This document shows positions 31,131-43,439 of a stretch of DNA of 64,000 bases, piece by piece. The notes under the pieces are model-generated. The model was not told the origin of the DNA. It saw nothing but the letters and a program-made list of their open reading frames with translations, and did not search any database. The stretch's first letter is position 1. Each line of letters begins with the position of its first letter. Made by a program: the position numbers and the translations under genes. The stretch is from Hippophae tibetana. Taxonomy: Eukaryota > Streptophyta > Magnoliopsida > Rosales > Elaeagnaceae. The stretch spans positions 16,402,601-16,466,600 of the forward strand of contig CM072805.1 in NCBI GenBank assembly GCA_037013495.1. Direction: 5' to 3'.

Positions 31131-33155
31131 TTTGTATTTTTTTAAATGAGTAATACATAGTATATTATTTGATTTTTGTTTTTAAAAAGACTAAGACAAT
31201 TATTTTAATTAGATAATGGTCATTTAATAATCATGATTATATAAGTTTGTTTATATATAATTAAGTTTTGTAATTTAACTTATGGTCATGGTTACTGATA
31301 AAAATCGAGGCTATATGTATACACTATAGTCACAGTTACTAATAAAAATCAAGGCTATATGTATACACTATGGTCACGGTCTTTTATTAGACCATGACCA
31401 AAACCTTAAGGCCTCAATTTTTAAAAAGACCCTAGCTAAATGTTCAAGACCAAAAATCATTATTTTAGTAGTGAAATGATAAGTCATTAGTCTTGTTCAC
31501 ATGAAAATTTAAAAAGTTCATGAAAATGAAGGGTTAACAAAATAATCGATCTAGCAAGGGACAATCTAGTCGTTCAAGGGACCGAAAATCAAAGGAAATC
31601 AATCCTCCTAGTCTTGATGTTAAGAAAACTAAGCCCACTAGTCCCCAATGTTTTACTTATAGAGGCTTTGATCATATTTCTACATATGTGTGAATAATAA
31701 AAATAAAGTTTGAAAAGCCTTTAATGTTATACTTAGTGACACATAAAGTGAGCAGGATATTGCTAATTACTTAGATGATGATGACACTAATAATTGTACC
31801 TTCAGTACAACTACCAGAGCACACCATAATGACTCTGGCTCTAACTCAGATGAAGATAATAAGCAAGTAATCTCTTCTCTCTTACTATCTAAGTTCAATA
31901 TATCGAATTATAATGAACTATTCATGGATTGTCTAGGCGTAGGAAAGATAGAGATAAACTATTTTTTGAAGTAACTAAACTTAATGATATCATCAATGTT
32001 CACAAAACAAATTCATCTAGCCTAAAGAGAGATAAAAACAAATTGTCTGAACATATTAATGCCCTGAATCTGAGTCTTGTAGAAACCAATGAGGAAAATA
32101 AAAAGCTTAGGCAAGAATTTAGATTGTTAAAGACACAGTGAGGATTTTGTATTTTTTTAAGATGAATAACACATAATATATTATTAGATTTTGGTTTTAA
32201 AAAGACTAAAACTTTATTATTTTAATTAAATAATGATCATTTAATAATTATATAAGTTTATTTATATATATTTAAGTAATTTTTGTAAGTTAACTTATGG
32301 TCACGGTTATTGATAAAAACTGAGGTTATATGTATATACTATGGTCACGGTTACTGATAAAAATCAAGGCTATATATGTATACACTATGGTCACGGTCTT
32401 TTATTAAACTGTGACCAAAACACTAAGGCCTCCATTTTAAAAAGACCGTAGCTAAATTTCCAAGACCAAAAATCATTATTTTAGTAGTGGAATGATAAGT
32501 CATTAGTCTTGTTCGCATGAAAATTTAAGAAGTTCCTAAAAAATAAGGGCCAATAGAATAATCAATCTAGCAAGGAACAATCTAGTCGTTCAAGGGACCA
32601 AAAGTCAAGGGAAATTAAGTCTCCTAGTCTTGATGGTAAGAACACTAAGCCCTCTAGTTCTCAATGCTTTACTTGTGGAGGCTTTGGTCATATTTATACA
32701 AAATGTGTGAACAATAAAAAGAAAGTTAGAAAAGCCTTTAATGCTAAACTTGTGACACATAATTTTAGCAAGATAATGCTAGTAACTTAAAGGATGATGA
32801 CACTGACTATTGTACCTTTATTGCAACTTCCAAAGCATACCACAATGACCCTAACTCTAACTCAGATAAAGAAAATGATCAAGTAATCTTTTCTTTCCTA
32901 CTGTCTAAGTTCAATGTATTGAATTACGAAGAACTATTCATTGATTGTCTAGGTGTATGAAAGAGAGAGATAAACTACTTGTTGAAGTAACTAAACTTAA
33001 TGATATCATCAATGTTCACAAAAAACCATCTAGCCTAAAGGAAGATAAAAAGGAATTGTCTGAACATATTAATGCCCTTAATTTGAATCTTGTAGAAACC
33101 AATGAGGAAAATAAATAGCTTAGGCAAGAACTTAGTATTTTTAAAGAGACGGTGA
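31131..33155. repeat. Direct duplication of CACTA 3' end plus gag segment, period about 1015 bp
   Basis: Copy 1, 31131-32145, and copy 2, 32146-about 33155, both start TTTGTATTTTTTTAA, run through the right CACTA subterminal repeats and terminal TTTTAGTAGTG, then the same copia gag text (AATGATAAGTCATTAGTCTT, TCTAGTCGTTCAAGGGACC, GTCTGAACATATTAATGCCC). Copy 2 keeps GAA after the CACTA end, matching the left flank, whereas copy 1 has AAA. Confidence 0.88.
31474..32145 (+). pseudogene. SIRE-like gag C-terminal part, copy 1
   Basis: It contains a zinc-knuckle relic (CFTYRGFDHISTYV, where the other copy has CFTCGGFGHIYTKC), then an acidic stretch and a coiled coil with DKLFFEVTKLNDIINVHKTN and SEHINALNLSLVETNEENKK (31929-32141 open). 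The second cysteine and last cysteine of the knuckle are lost here. It ends where the duplicated CACTA end begins. Confidence 0.7.
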
Positions 33156-33322
33156 GAAATTTGACCACATGTGCTAAAAAATTTACCAAAGTCCTAAACT
33201 ATATAAAGCCACATGGAGATAAGAGACGTCTGGAATACATAGATGAATAGTAAACACCTTCATCATCCAAAACTCAGTTTGTAAAACCTATCGTTGCTTT
33301 GGAAGGGAAGATAATTTTTGTA
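32489..33322 (+). pseudogene. SIRE-like gag C-terminal part, copy 2
   Basis: The best-preserved copy: knuckle CFTCGGFGHIYTKCVNNKKK with CX2CX4HX4C intact. The same coiled coil follows (KLNDIINVHKKPSSLKEDKK). It continues past the end of copy 1 with ETVRNLTTCAKKFTKVLNYI and HGDKRR.EYIDE. Stops and frameshifts break it. Confidence 0.7.
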
Positions 33323-33758
33323 CCTTACTGTCTAAGTTCAATGTATCAAATTATGATAAACTATTCATCGATTATCTAGGTGTAGGAAAGAGAGAGATAA
33401 ACTACTTGTTGAAGTAACTAAACTTAATGATATCATCAATGTTTACAAAAATCCTCTAGCCTAAAGGAAGATAAAAAGAAATTTTCTAAACATATTAATG
33501 CCCTGAATTTAACTCTTGTAGAAACCAATGAGGAAAATAAAAAGCTTAGACAAGAATTTAGTATTGCTACGAAGATGGTGAGGAATTTGATCGTATATGC
33601 TAAACAATTGACCAAAGTCCTAAACTATATAAATCCACATGGAGATAAGAGACATCTTGGATACATAGATGAATAGTCAACACATTCATCTTCCAAAACT
33701 CAATTTGTAAAACCTATCGCTGCTCTGGCAGGAAAGGTAATTTCCATACCTTTTCACT
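32900..33758. repeat. Further direct duplication, period about 427 bp
   Basis: 32900-33326 is repeated at 33327-about 33758, with landmarks ACTGTCTAAGTTCAATGTAT, CATCAATGTT(C/T)ACAAAAA and CACATGGAGATAAGAGAC. It makes a third copy of the gag coiled coil. Confidence 0.88.
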
Positions 33759-34029
33759 TTTAGCAAATTCAGTTTTTTTCATCTATCATCATTGTGGTAG
33801 GAAAGAACACATAACATAAGTGTAGATTTATTTATACCTATAATTTTATCACAAATAAATATTTCTAGGAGACCTTAAAACACTTTCAAATTTAATTTTT
33901 TTATTGCAAGAATTACACAAAAAGAGGAACCTAAAAAACTAGTAGCTCAAACTTTCAAAATTAAAAGAGGATGGGTAAAGAAGTTCGAGTTGCACTACTT
34001 TGATGCCCATATAGTATTTAAAGCTAAAT

Positions 34030-34560
34030 CAAATACCATTGGTATTTTGAGAGTGGATCCTCTAGACATATGACTAGAAACCATTCTTTGTTTAAAACCT
34101 TTGAATGATACAATGAAGGAATAGTTACCTTTGGTGATGGTAAAATATCTAAAATTGTTGAGAAATGCTATGTTCAAATAGAGGGTATCCCTAAACTTGA
34201 TGAAGTCTTATATGTGGAAGGACTCAAGGAAAATTTGATTAGCATATTCCAATTAGGTGACAATGATTTCAATGTGCAATTTACAAACAATCACTACATT
34301 GTAGTATCGAAAGGGTGAATGTATGATTAATGGAATTAGATCACATGATAATCATTATTTCATTGACACAACACCCATAGTAAGATGTGACTTACAAAGA
34401 AATTATTCAACTACCTTATGGCACAAAAACTTGTGTCATATGAATTTTAAAGATCTAGTTAGATTAAGTAAAATTGAGATTGTGTGTGGTCTACCTATTC
34501 TTCCAAAAATTGAAACATCTGTATGTGGACCATGTAAAATAGGTAACACAAACTAAGATA
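34030..34560 (+). pseudogene. Copia protease (Asp to Glu) and GAG-pre-integrase zinc domain
   Basis: Protease text: WYFESGSSRHMTRNHSLF, FGDGKISKIVEKCYVQIEGI, LDEVLYVEGLKENLISI. The usual catalytic WxLDSG is FESG here, an Asp-to-Glu change that should abolish activity. The GAG-pre-integrase region follows with LWHKNLCHMNFKDLVRLSK and VCGPCKIG, retaining the His-His-Cys-Cys set of the integrase zinc finger (34323-34556 open). Confidence 0.8.
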
Positions 34561-34589
34561 ACTTATAAGAAGATCAAGAATATAAATAC

Positions 34590-35345
34590 AAATAGTGTAT
34601 TAGAATTGATACATATTGACCTCATGGGTCCTTTAAGAATAGAAAGTATTGGAGGTAAGAAATATATCAAAGTTGAAATAGATGACTTTTTCTCGCTATA
34701 CTTGGGTAGACTTTATTAAAGTTAACTCAGATGCTTTTGAGTTCTTCATCTCATATTGTACAAGATTGTAGGTTGAAAAAGGTGACAAAATAGTAACCAT
34801 TAAGAGACTAAGAACAAACAATGGAAAATAATTTGAAAATATCAAGTATGTTGATTTCTACAAAGAACATGATATCTTTCATGAATTCTCTACTCCCATC
34901 ACACCTCAACAAAATGGAGTAGTTGAAAGGAAAAATAAGATACTTTAGGAGATGCTAAGAGTAATGTTGCATGCCAAGAGAGTCTCCAAAAGGTTTTGGA
35001 CTAAAGCTATAAATACCGCATGCCATATTATAAATCATGTATGTCTTTGTCAAGGTATAAACCAAACTCCCTATGAGATATAGAGAGGTAAAAAAACCTA
35101 ATTTGAAATTCATTCATGTTCTAAGAAGTAAATTCTACATACTTAAGGATCGAGAACAATTGAGTAAGTTTGATTCAAGAAGTAATGAAGGTATATTTCT
35201 TGGTTATTCCCAAAAGAGTAGAGGCCACAGAGTCTTTAATTGTAGAACTAATGTTGTTATGGAATCTATAAATGTCGTTATAAATGATGCAGGTAAGCAG
35301 ATTACAAGTGAAGAAGTTGATAATGAAATAAATTTCATAGCACCT
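34590..35345 (+). pseudogene. Copia integrase core, degenerate
   Basis: Recognisable pieces are LELIHIDLMGPLRIESIGGKK (first catalytic Asp) and TPQQNGVVERKN-like text from 34905 (catalytic Glu), with frameshifts between. Then LRSKFYILKDREQLSKFDSR and IFLGYSQKSRGHRVFNCRT (35073-35348 open), the integrase C-terminal block. The middle catalytic Asp region is too decayed to read. Confidence 0.75.
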
Positions 35346-35539
35346 TAATTAATAATGACCAATGACATAATTGAAACAAAAGAATAGGAGCTTGAGGAAA
35401 GAAAAGAACAAAAGGAAGACGCATCAATATCATCAATGATAAATTTATTTCACACTTCAAAAAATCATCATATTAAGAATATAATTGGAGATCCTAATAC
35501 AAGTATGGTAACAAGAAAAAGACAAATAAGTGAGGTACC

Positions 35540-37060
35540 CATTTGTTCTACATTTCTCAAGTTGAACCAAAAAATATGAATGAAGCCCTTAGGGATAAAT
35601 TTTGGATAAACACCATGCAGGATGAGTTAGCTCAATTTGAAAGAAATCATGTGTGGATATTAATACCTAAGCCTATAAACAAAAATGTTATTGGAACTAA
35701 AAATGTGTTCAAAAATAAATTTGATGAGCATGACATTGTTGTTAGAAATAAGGCTAGGTTAGTAAATTAAGGCTACACGCAAGTAGAAGGATTTGACTTT
35801 GATGAAACATTTGTACCTATAGTAAGGTTAGAGCCAATTAGGATTTTACTTGCCAATGCTAGTCACATGAAATTCAAATTATATCAAATGGATGTTGAGT
35901 CTACCTTTTAAAATGGATTTCTGAATGATGATGTATATGTGGAACAACCAAAATGATTTTTTGATCCAAAATTTCTAAATCATGTTTACAAACTCAAAAA
36001 ATTTCAATATGGTTTGAAACAAGCTTCTCAAGTGTGGTATGAGAGACTTACCAATTATCTCTTGAACAAGGGATTTATTCAAGGGGGAGTTGATAAGACT
36101 CTATTCATTAAATGGAGTAGTGATGAGATCTTCATTGCTCAAATTTATGTTGATAACATAGTTTTGGATCCACATCTAGTACACTAGTGGATGATTTTGT
36201 GCATGTTATGACGAATGAATTTGAAATATCCATAATAGGTGAAATGAATTTATTTCTTGGTTTGCAAATCAAACAATCTTATGACAATATATTTATTTCT
36301 CAAACCAAGTACTCATGTAACCTTGTTAAAAGATTTGGTCTTGAAACTAGCAAGCCATTAAGAACTTCTTTAGGTACCATCACAAAAATTTCAAAGGACG
36401 CTCAAGGTAAAAGTGTTGATCAAACCCTTTATATGAGTATGATAGGCAGTTTACTTTACCTCACTACAAGTAGACCTAACATATGTTTTAGCATTGGTAT
36501 GTGTGCTCATTATCAAGTTGAGCCTAAGGAATCACACTTAGAGAATGTAAAGAGAATCATCATGTATATTTTAGGAACAAGTAATTATGGTATATATTTT
36601 ACTACTAACACTACTTGTGAAGTAAGTGGTTATATAGATGATGACTAGGCAAGCAACCAAGATGATAGGAAAAGCACGTCAGATGGTTGCTTCTAAATTA
36701 GGAATAACTTAGTATCCTCACATAGTAAAAAGTAGAATTATATCTCTCTCTACAACTAAGGTGGAATACATTATTGCAAGAATCTCTTGCATATAAATAC
36801 TTTGGATGAAAAACATGCTCAAGGACTATAGTCAATCACAAGGTATGATGCTCTTATATTGTGATAAATCTAGTGCTATATGTATTTCTAAGAACCCAGT
36901 TCAACATTCTAGAACTAAGAAAATTGACATTAGGAATCACTTTATTCAAGAATTAGTTGAAAAGAAAGTAGTGATACTTGAGTTTGTACCTACTGAGAGA
37001 TAATTAGCTGATATATTTATCAAAATTATGCACACTAAAAGAATTGAGTATCTTAGGAGT
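35540..37060 (+). pseudogene. Copia reverse transcriptase and RNase H, degenerate
   Basis: Reverse transcriptase: VEPKNMNEALRDKFWINTMQ, NHVWILIPKPINKNVIGTKN, GYTQVEGFDFDETFVPIVRL, LYQMDVESTF, YGLKQASQVWYERL. The polymerase motif reads YVDN instead of YVDD at about 36149-36160. The frame reopens at 36187-36648 (NLFLGLQIKQSYDNIFISQT, TSRPNICFSIG) and 36806-37003 (CDKSSAICISKNPVQHSRTK). Stops near 35768, 35910, 36646 and 37002. Inactive. Confidence 0.82.
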
Positions 37061-39344
37061 GCCTTGGGAACCTCTCCCTCAAATTGAATTCCAAATTTTA
37101 TTTCAAAATGAAAACGAAATGGAAAGAATAGTAGAATCTTTATTTAACCGACAAGGTATTGGACTTATTCAACACTTACAGACATATAGCCTTATTTTTA
37201 GTGGCTTAACTCATTTTGATATTTATTGTATAAATTATTCTACAATTATGATTTATGCACCCACATATTCTTATACATGTGATGATCGATATTAACATTA
37301 ACTTATTCACACTCTCACGAAGACACATATATGCTATGCTTAAAGTTTATGAAAAAGACTTTAGGACTTTAACTAATCTTGAATGTAAAATTGTGTTAAG
37401 TTCTATTTCTTGCTTTCTGAAATTTTACCATTTGGAGGCACTTAGTACTGAGAGGGCTATCTATTGTGATGTGTGAAGCTACCATAGTGAGCAGAGAGAG
37501 TTACCTCACAACTAGTATGAAAGTCATCATGCTAGGTTTATGTCATATGCAAAAAATAATAAGAAGAAGAAGAAGAAGATTGTGCAAAAAGTGATTGCTT
37601 ATAAAACTTATACTTATAATGCACAAAAATAAAGGGCCAATATAGGTTAAAGAAAAAATAGAATCATGTGCATCATTTACAAAATAAAAAAAAATCCTCT
37701 TTTGGTAGATATATTTTATTTTGTAAGATTAGATACTCGATTATAATTTTACATGATAGGTGGTATTTTTTCTTTTGAGACTTTCTTGATTGATCATAAA
37801 TGACTTAATCATCATATTTGTGGAGTTTAAACATATATGTTACTTTTAAGTAAATGTCAATATGTTATTATATATGCAAAGCGTGTGTGTATGACACTTA
37901 TACTCTAATTTATTATTTATATAATAGATGAGTTCTCGATTGGTTGTGTGCTTGTTTTTTATTAAATGAGTTTAATACCTTATGTGGTTATTTATGAAAT
38001 TTAAAAAAATCATTTTTTTTCATTTACATCTTCTTATTTATTAACTTTTTAATTAGTTTTTTAAGTTAGAGAGTCATAGAACTTAGAGAGTCATAGAACT
38101 TAAGGAGAGTTTGAACCATATTTCACTTTTGCATTAATCTGCTTTTACATTGCTCTATCCTTAGGGAGAGTTTAGTTCCATTGATTTGTCCAATGCTTTG
38201 TCCTTCTCATATGTCAAAAAGAGGGAGAGTGTGCTTCACTTTAATGATTTATTTTGTTATGCATATAGAGGGAGAACATATTTTGGATAAGAATGATTTC
38301 CATCATTTTTTCTCATGTTAACCTTGAATGGTATGAATGCATGCACTACATGATTATTCTTTACACTTCACTTATTTCTATGTAAACTGAACTAATGTAC
38401 AATGAGGCTTTCAAGACAAGTTATCGTATGTTTTACCTATGTCATTTCAGTTATTTATGAGCTTGTCAAGTTGCAGCAAAGATGGATTCAACAGACCAAA
38501 GGATAGTTTCACTATGAAGTCTAGGACATCATTGTATTTTTATCTTATTCCTAAAAGTGTCATATAGTAAGAGAAAGGTTTTTCCACAAAAAATGTTAAA
38601 TGCGGAGTTTGTAAGAATTATAAGTGTTGGCTATTTTCTTGGACAAAATATCTGCATGTAAACTTGTTTTGAAGCTCGCTATCAAGTCTATCAAGAAAAG
38701 TCGAAGAAATTTCAAAATTTTAGATAGTCGTACTTAAGGTATATATGTTATAACTATAACATATAGGATTGCATTCACACATTTAATAGCACCTATTCAT
38801 AAATCTGGAATTATTTATGTTGCTAAAAATAGAATAAGATATGTACTAAAATATTAGATAAGATATAACCTAAATTATAGGCTAATTAAATGAACACTTC
38901 TTTCAATTGGAATCTTCTTGATTAATGAGTTTACTTTAAAAGAACTCTTCTTTTAAATATAAGTCTTTTTTGATTTATGAGTGTCTTTTAAAAGAACTTT
39001 TCTTTAAATAAGAGTCTTCTTGATTAATGGGTCTACTTTAAAAGAACTATTCTTTAAATATGAGTCTTTTTAATTAATGAGTATTATTAATCTTATTTGT
39101 AATAGAAAATATATTTATCAATTACATAAGATTAAAGGTTTTAGTTTTTCTATAAATAAAACTCATTGTTTATTTTTTTAATCAACCACACAAGAGCATT
39201 ATTATCCTCTTCCTAATCTCTCTATTGTTTTGCAAATACAAGATCCTAATTCTTTAGGCTTCTTTATTTGGTTAATTTATCAAACATTGGTGGTTGTATT
39301 TGATTGATTAATAAGCTTAATTAATTTATGATATTTTGATCATA
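37061..39344 (+). mobile_element. Long 3' region of the SIRE-like element (env-like position) and outer LTR part
   Basis: It lies between RNase H and the region where LTR alignment starts. Short open frames at 37044-37295 and 37255-37476 have no recognisable envelope features. Purine tracts such as GTCAAAAAGAGGGAGAGTG near 38211 resemble SIRE-type 3' priming regions, so the LTR may begin downstream of them, but the 5' LTR is truncated and cannot confirm the edge. Around 38880-39080 a phrase near AAAAGAACTNTTCTTTAAAT recurs about four times. Confidence 0.45.
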
Positions 39345-39981
39345 TGTTCTTAAGCACTTTCTTTATTTTTATTCTAGAATTATTAGATCAAATAATTATG
39401 TATGTCATATCATAATTATTTGGTTTGATTATTAATATTTAAAAAAGTTATCATTAATGAACTTGTGCTTAATTTACTTACTTTAAGATTTGTTAGTTGA
39501 TTTGATTTAAGTGACAATGTTTTGAATCATCTAGTTAAGATTATTCGTTATTAAATTCGCTCTAGAACACACACAGGGACTTGTGATTTTGCACTAACCT
39601 TTTTGTTGTTGATTCATGAACAATTTGATTGGCAAAAAGCTTACTGGAATGTAAATCTGAATATCGTTCACGCTAATATTAGAAACTATGAAAAGAAAGC
39701 AGTGGTTTGTAAGTAAGGTACATTGGGATAGTATCCTAAAAATGGTAGTATAAGATTGAGTTTGTACTTAAACATTTAGTTTTCATAGTAGAAATTTAAG
39801 TGGTCTGGTGGACCAGTGGTTTTCCTTTTAGCACGTGTTATTCTTTTATTTTTGTACTTTATTTTTACACGTAATTGCTTGTGTAATTGATTTATTTAAA
39901 TTATTAAATTATAAATTGATAAAAATAAAATAACATTTTCACCCAACTAGGTTAATTTGATCTGTATTTTATAAATTTTCA
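39345..39981 (+). repeat. 3' LTR (C) of the SIRE-like element, aligned part
   Basis: It aligns with LTR B from GTTCTTAAG to ATAAATTTTCA. The true left edge probably lies further left. The two LTRs are visibly diverged, consistent with the decay of the coding region. Confidence 0.78.
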
Positions 39982-40164
39982 ATAATAAAAAAACTAACGG
40001 TACTTAAATTATAAATTATGAGATTAAAGTACTCATCATTTTTTAGGCAAATATATTTTTTATATATATAGGATGAGCCTTTACTCCTCAAATAGGTCAT
40101 TTCATAAAAGTTTACATATTGAAAGTGGAAGGTGACTTTCCCGAAAGAAGCCTTCAATATCTGT
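39982..40164. other. Short AT-rich spacer
   Basis: It lies between the SIRE-like LTR and the RNase H scrap. The minus-strand frame at 39969-40157 runs on from the RNase H relic and has no domain. Confidence 0.4.
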
Positions 40165-40445
40165 ACTAGCTGACCAATTTGTTATTTCATGTACCACTTG
40201 ATTATAATCCCTAAGGATCCAATTACAACTACGGTTCCCCAGTTTCCCCAATTAAATTTTTACAACACTAGGTAGCCTTCTCGATTCCACCATAAGTCTA
40301 TCTCCTCTACCATTCAAGAAATTTATTACATTGAGATTGTCACTTTGGATTTTATTTAGTAGCCCTCCAAACCCAGTACCATCTGAGTACAACTGCTAGG
40401 GTAAAGTGTTCAACAGACAGAGAGCCCTCGAGTAGTTGGATAGGG
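40165..40445 (-). pseudogene. RNase H-like (LINE tail) fragment
   Basis: The minus strand reads IQSDNLNVINFLNGRGDRLM, then WILRDYNQVVHEITNWSAS. These are the diagnostic second half of the plant RVT_3 RNase H: (E/Q)SD..NV...LN and W..R..NQ.AHE.A.W. No reverse transcriptase is found upstream. Isolated relic of a LINE. Confidence 0.6.
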
Positions 40446-41700
40446 GGACATATAATAACTCGAATAAATTTGAAAAATTTAACCTTTTTAGGTTTCTGAG
40501 TCTGAAACCCCTTTCCCACTTCTTTCAAACTACAAAATCATGTCATCACATTTGTGTAGGAAATACCTTGTAGTTTTTGGTCCATCATCACACAAAGGAT
40601 AATTCAAATCTGATAATTCCATAATAAAAAAGTCCAATACTTGATAAACAACTAAGGTAAAGAGATAAAGATTCTTTAGAAACTCACGTAAAATTCACAA
40701 ATAGTAAAAAATTCAAAAAACATAAATAAAACAAAAGCATAATAAATAAATCATAAAGTAGAGATTAATTTAATATTAAAACATAGAATAATTAAAAGTC
40801 AATAAGAATGCAAAATAAGGAAGGAAGGAAAGCACGCAATAACAAAAAGGCAAAAAATATTTCCAATTAAAGTCAAAGTCTCATATGTTGGGAGGGACTC
40901 AAATAGTACTAACACAAAAACAGATCATACAAACACAACAATATAATGAAGTAAACTCACATAGAATCCCTACTATATGGTAAAATCTTTGGGTTATTTA
41001 TACAAACCACTCGATAACAAACAATCCACTAAATAGATACAACTTAATAGAAAATATAAATGTCAAAACCTCTATCAATCTGGATTATCTGTCCTAAATA
41101 CCTATGATTCCCTCACTTGGTGCCTTTATAATAACTTTGATTCAATATAAGAATCTGGCTCTTCTGTAGAGCCCACTATACACAATAATGTGTTCGATCA
41201 CCAATAGTTAATAGTGAAACAAATGAGGCACCCACCTCAATAACAAACTCACTAGTAAACATCTTCTTGGGAACTCAGTGGTATAACTTATCCCAACCTG
41301 AGAACATGGTTTTACTCACACAAACACGATTCATAAATACTGAACAAACACTCAAGTAAACATGAAACATAATAAAAAAAACAAGAGGCCTCATCAAAAT
41401 TACTTTATAATTGCCAAATCAATTATTTAATAATTTTCAAATCAAAGAAAAGTGGGTTATTTATAGAAAATTTCTTAGTTATTCGGTGCCTCGTCGACCA
41501 CCTCATCAACCTTGTGTCAATGGGAGTAACACCATGTATGGTGAGGGTAATACTAGTAAAACCTCACCGGCCAAGGTTAACAAGAGGTTGGCAAGCCACA
41601 TCAACTAGCCCTCATAAATATGATATTTTTCCCAAAAATCCGTAAGTAATATTTTACAAATATCCACAAGTTAAATGATACAAAAGTACAAACAACACAA
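40446..41700. other. AT-rich sequence, no gene recognised
   Basis: A/T-rich with modest CA content. The 65-codon frame at 41411 has no recognisable domain. Nothing else supported. Confidence 0.55.
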
Positions 41701-41719
41701 CACAGCATGCATACTACAA

Positions 41720-43000
41720 AATCCAACCCTACGGTGTGTGATAAACATTATTTTGACCTATTATTTGCTATGTTTTTAAGTATTTATTTTATTTTTTGTA
41801 TTACTTTTATCTTTTTTTGGAGGATATTTTTATATTTTATAGGTCAAAGTGTTTTAAGAAGAAAAATGAGCAAACACGAAGAAAAAGAGTAACAAATGGT
41901 ATAAGTAATGGCAATTCACATAAGTTGGAACAAACAAGATTGTCAAATTTTGAAAATTATATGTGCACCATGACAAGACATTATTCATGGCATGGTGAGG
42001 TTCTCTTGGATTCAAATTGGACATTCTTGGATTTCTGTGCATGTCGTGACTAGACATTATCCATGTCGTGATACAAGGCTCTTGGGTATACTTTTTTTTT
42101 CCTGAAGTTTTGTGTGTATCGTAGTCCAAATTATTCCATGTCACAGTGCAATCCTCTCGGGATGCAATTGAAGAAATAAAAATCAATGCGCGTCACATCA
42201 CACAAGAATTCATACTGCAAACAGAGTATAAATATTTACTAGAAACCTTAATAGGCATTCCAAATGTATTTAACCCTAATTTTAGCCTATAAATACAACC
42301 CAAACTCATCTCAAACATATACCAATCAATATAGAATCAAGCCACAAGCTATCCATAGCCATTCCATCACCATATACAGATACAAAGAGGAAAATGCCTA
42401 ATTGTGAAGAAGATCCAAGGATTTGAAAAAGCTAGTGACATCTTATTTAGAGATTTGGAGTCACTTCTTAAGAAGGGTTATTTTTTTATTATTTATCTCT
42501 TTGTAATATAATGTATTTCATAGTTCAATTGACTTTTCTTAATTTAGATATGATTAGCTAATTCCGTAATATGAGATTTTAGCATACTTTTTCAATGATT
42601 GGGAGAAAAAATTTATGATTTGAATAAATAAAAGTTTAATTTTTTTTGTTTTCATATTCTTCAAATATTTAATTATAAATTTATAAGGAACAAATCTTGA
42701 TTTATAATTAAATAAAATATCTTAGAATTAAGCATTAGACATGTCATATGTACTTAGTTATACATAATGAATAAAAGTCTAATTTAATTTTATTGATTTT
42801 GATCACATCTTAAATTTTTAATTTGAAAGACAAAAAATTTCAACTTGAGACTTGAAATTTTTAAAAGCTTTTAAAGTTTCATGTTTTTCTTTAAGAAAAT
42901 ATGCCCAAATAGCACTTGAAAATCTCTCTAAAACCAAAGCTCATAAGTTTTCGAGGAAACTCCTATTTTTATGAACATTTTTTTGCATCAGCTTGATGTC
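41720..43000 (+). repeat. Possible solo LTR or LTR fragment
   Basis: The region starts near TGTGATAAACATTATTTTGA. It has a T-rich stretch, repeated CATG(T/A)CGTGA-like phrases (41968-42140), and a good TATA box (CCTATAAATACAACCC at about 42287) followed by a CA-rich leader. This arrangement resembles gypsy LTRs, but I see no partner LTR, primer site or target duplication. Confidence 0.3.
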
Positions 43001-43439
43001 AAGATCTTAACTCACCTTCGGTGACATATAAGAATATTTTTTTACTATCGATCTCACTCCATCCGAGTCCAATCTGAATCCTTCCTCTTCATCACCCCAT
43101 ACTTGTTTCCACAGGAATTTGCATCACAATTGCCTGTTGAAAAATAACAAGCGTAGGATTTTCTTAGAGTTGAGAAAGGGCACGCGCTTTGAAGCAATTG
43201 AATATGAAAAAACTAAATTATAATCTTAGTATCAGGGGTCACATCCCAAGTTGTTGAGCATCAAGGTAAATAATCTCAAGCATTGAGGTAGTGTATTCGA
43301 GGGGTCAATAACTTGGAATTCTTATCTCTATGCAGAAGGAGTCACCGTGCCGAGATGTGTGGTGTAGATGGTGATGATCACCTTGGGGTTGAAGCCCAAG
43401 GAGGAGAGACTTGTGTAATAAAATTAGAAATACGATGGT
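43001..43439. other. Mixed-composition sequence, unassigned
   Basis: Higher GC than its surroundings (for example 'CACCTTGGGGTTGAAGCCCA'). No ORF or motif recognised. It may belong to the organelle-like block to the right. Confidence 0.35.

Larger units (their letters stand above)
27316..31473 (+). mobile_element. Complete non-autonomous CACTA (En/Spm-type) transposon
   Basis: 4158 bp. The left end CACTACTACAAAATTGAT and the right end ATCATTATTTTAGTAGTG form terminal inverted repeats. The flanks are GAA (27313-27315) and AAA (31474-31476), a decayed 3-bp target duplication. The left subterminal region (27430-27850) carries about eight to ten units around CATACCATTTGGTCATGGTC; the right one (31270-31440) carries units around CTATGGTCACGGTTACTGAT. 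These are the usual transposase-binding arrays. No transposase ORF or recognisable TnpA/TnpD motif lies in the 3 kb interior, so it needs a helper. Confidence 0.85.
25643..39981 (+). mobile_element. Old SIRE-like Ty1/copia element interrupted by a CACTA insertion and internal duplications
   Basis: Outer copies of one LTR (25905-26542 and 39345-39981) bracket gag, protease, GAG-pre-integrase, integrase, reverse transcriptase, RNase H and a long non-coding 3' region, all in plus orientation and in copia order. A complete CACTA element (27316-31473) sits inside gag. Stops and frameshifts occur throughout. The coding style, with a UBN2-type gag, a CFTCGGFGHI knuckle and a long 3' region with 'GTCAAAAAGAGGGAGA' purine tracts, fits the SIRE/Maximus group. 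Confidence 0.8.

Noticed and set aside
41854..42186. 110-codon minus-strand ORF
   Set aside because: Overlaps an LTR-like region with other open frames on the opposite strand; no domain.
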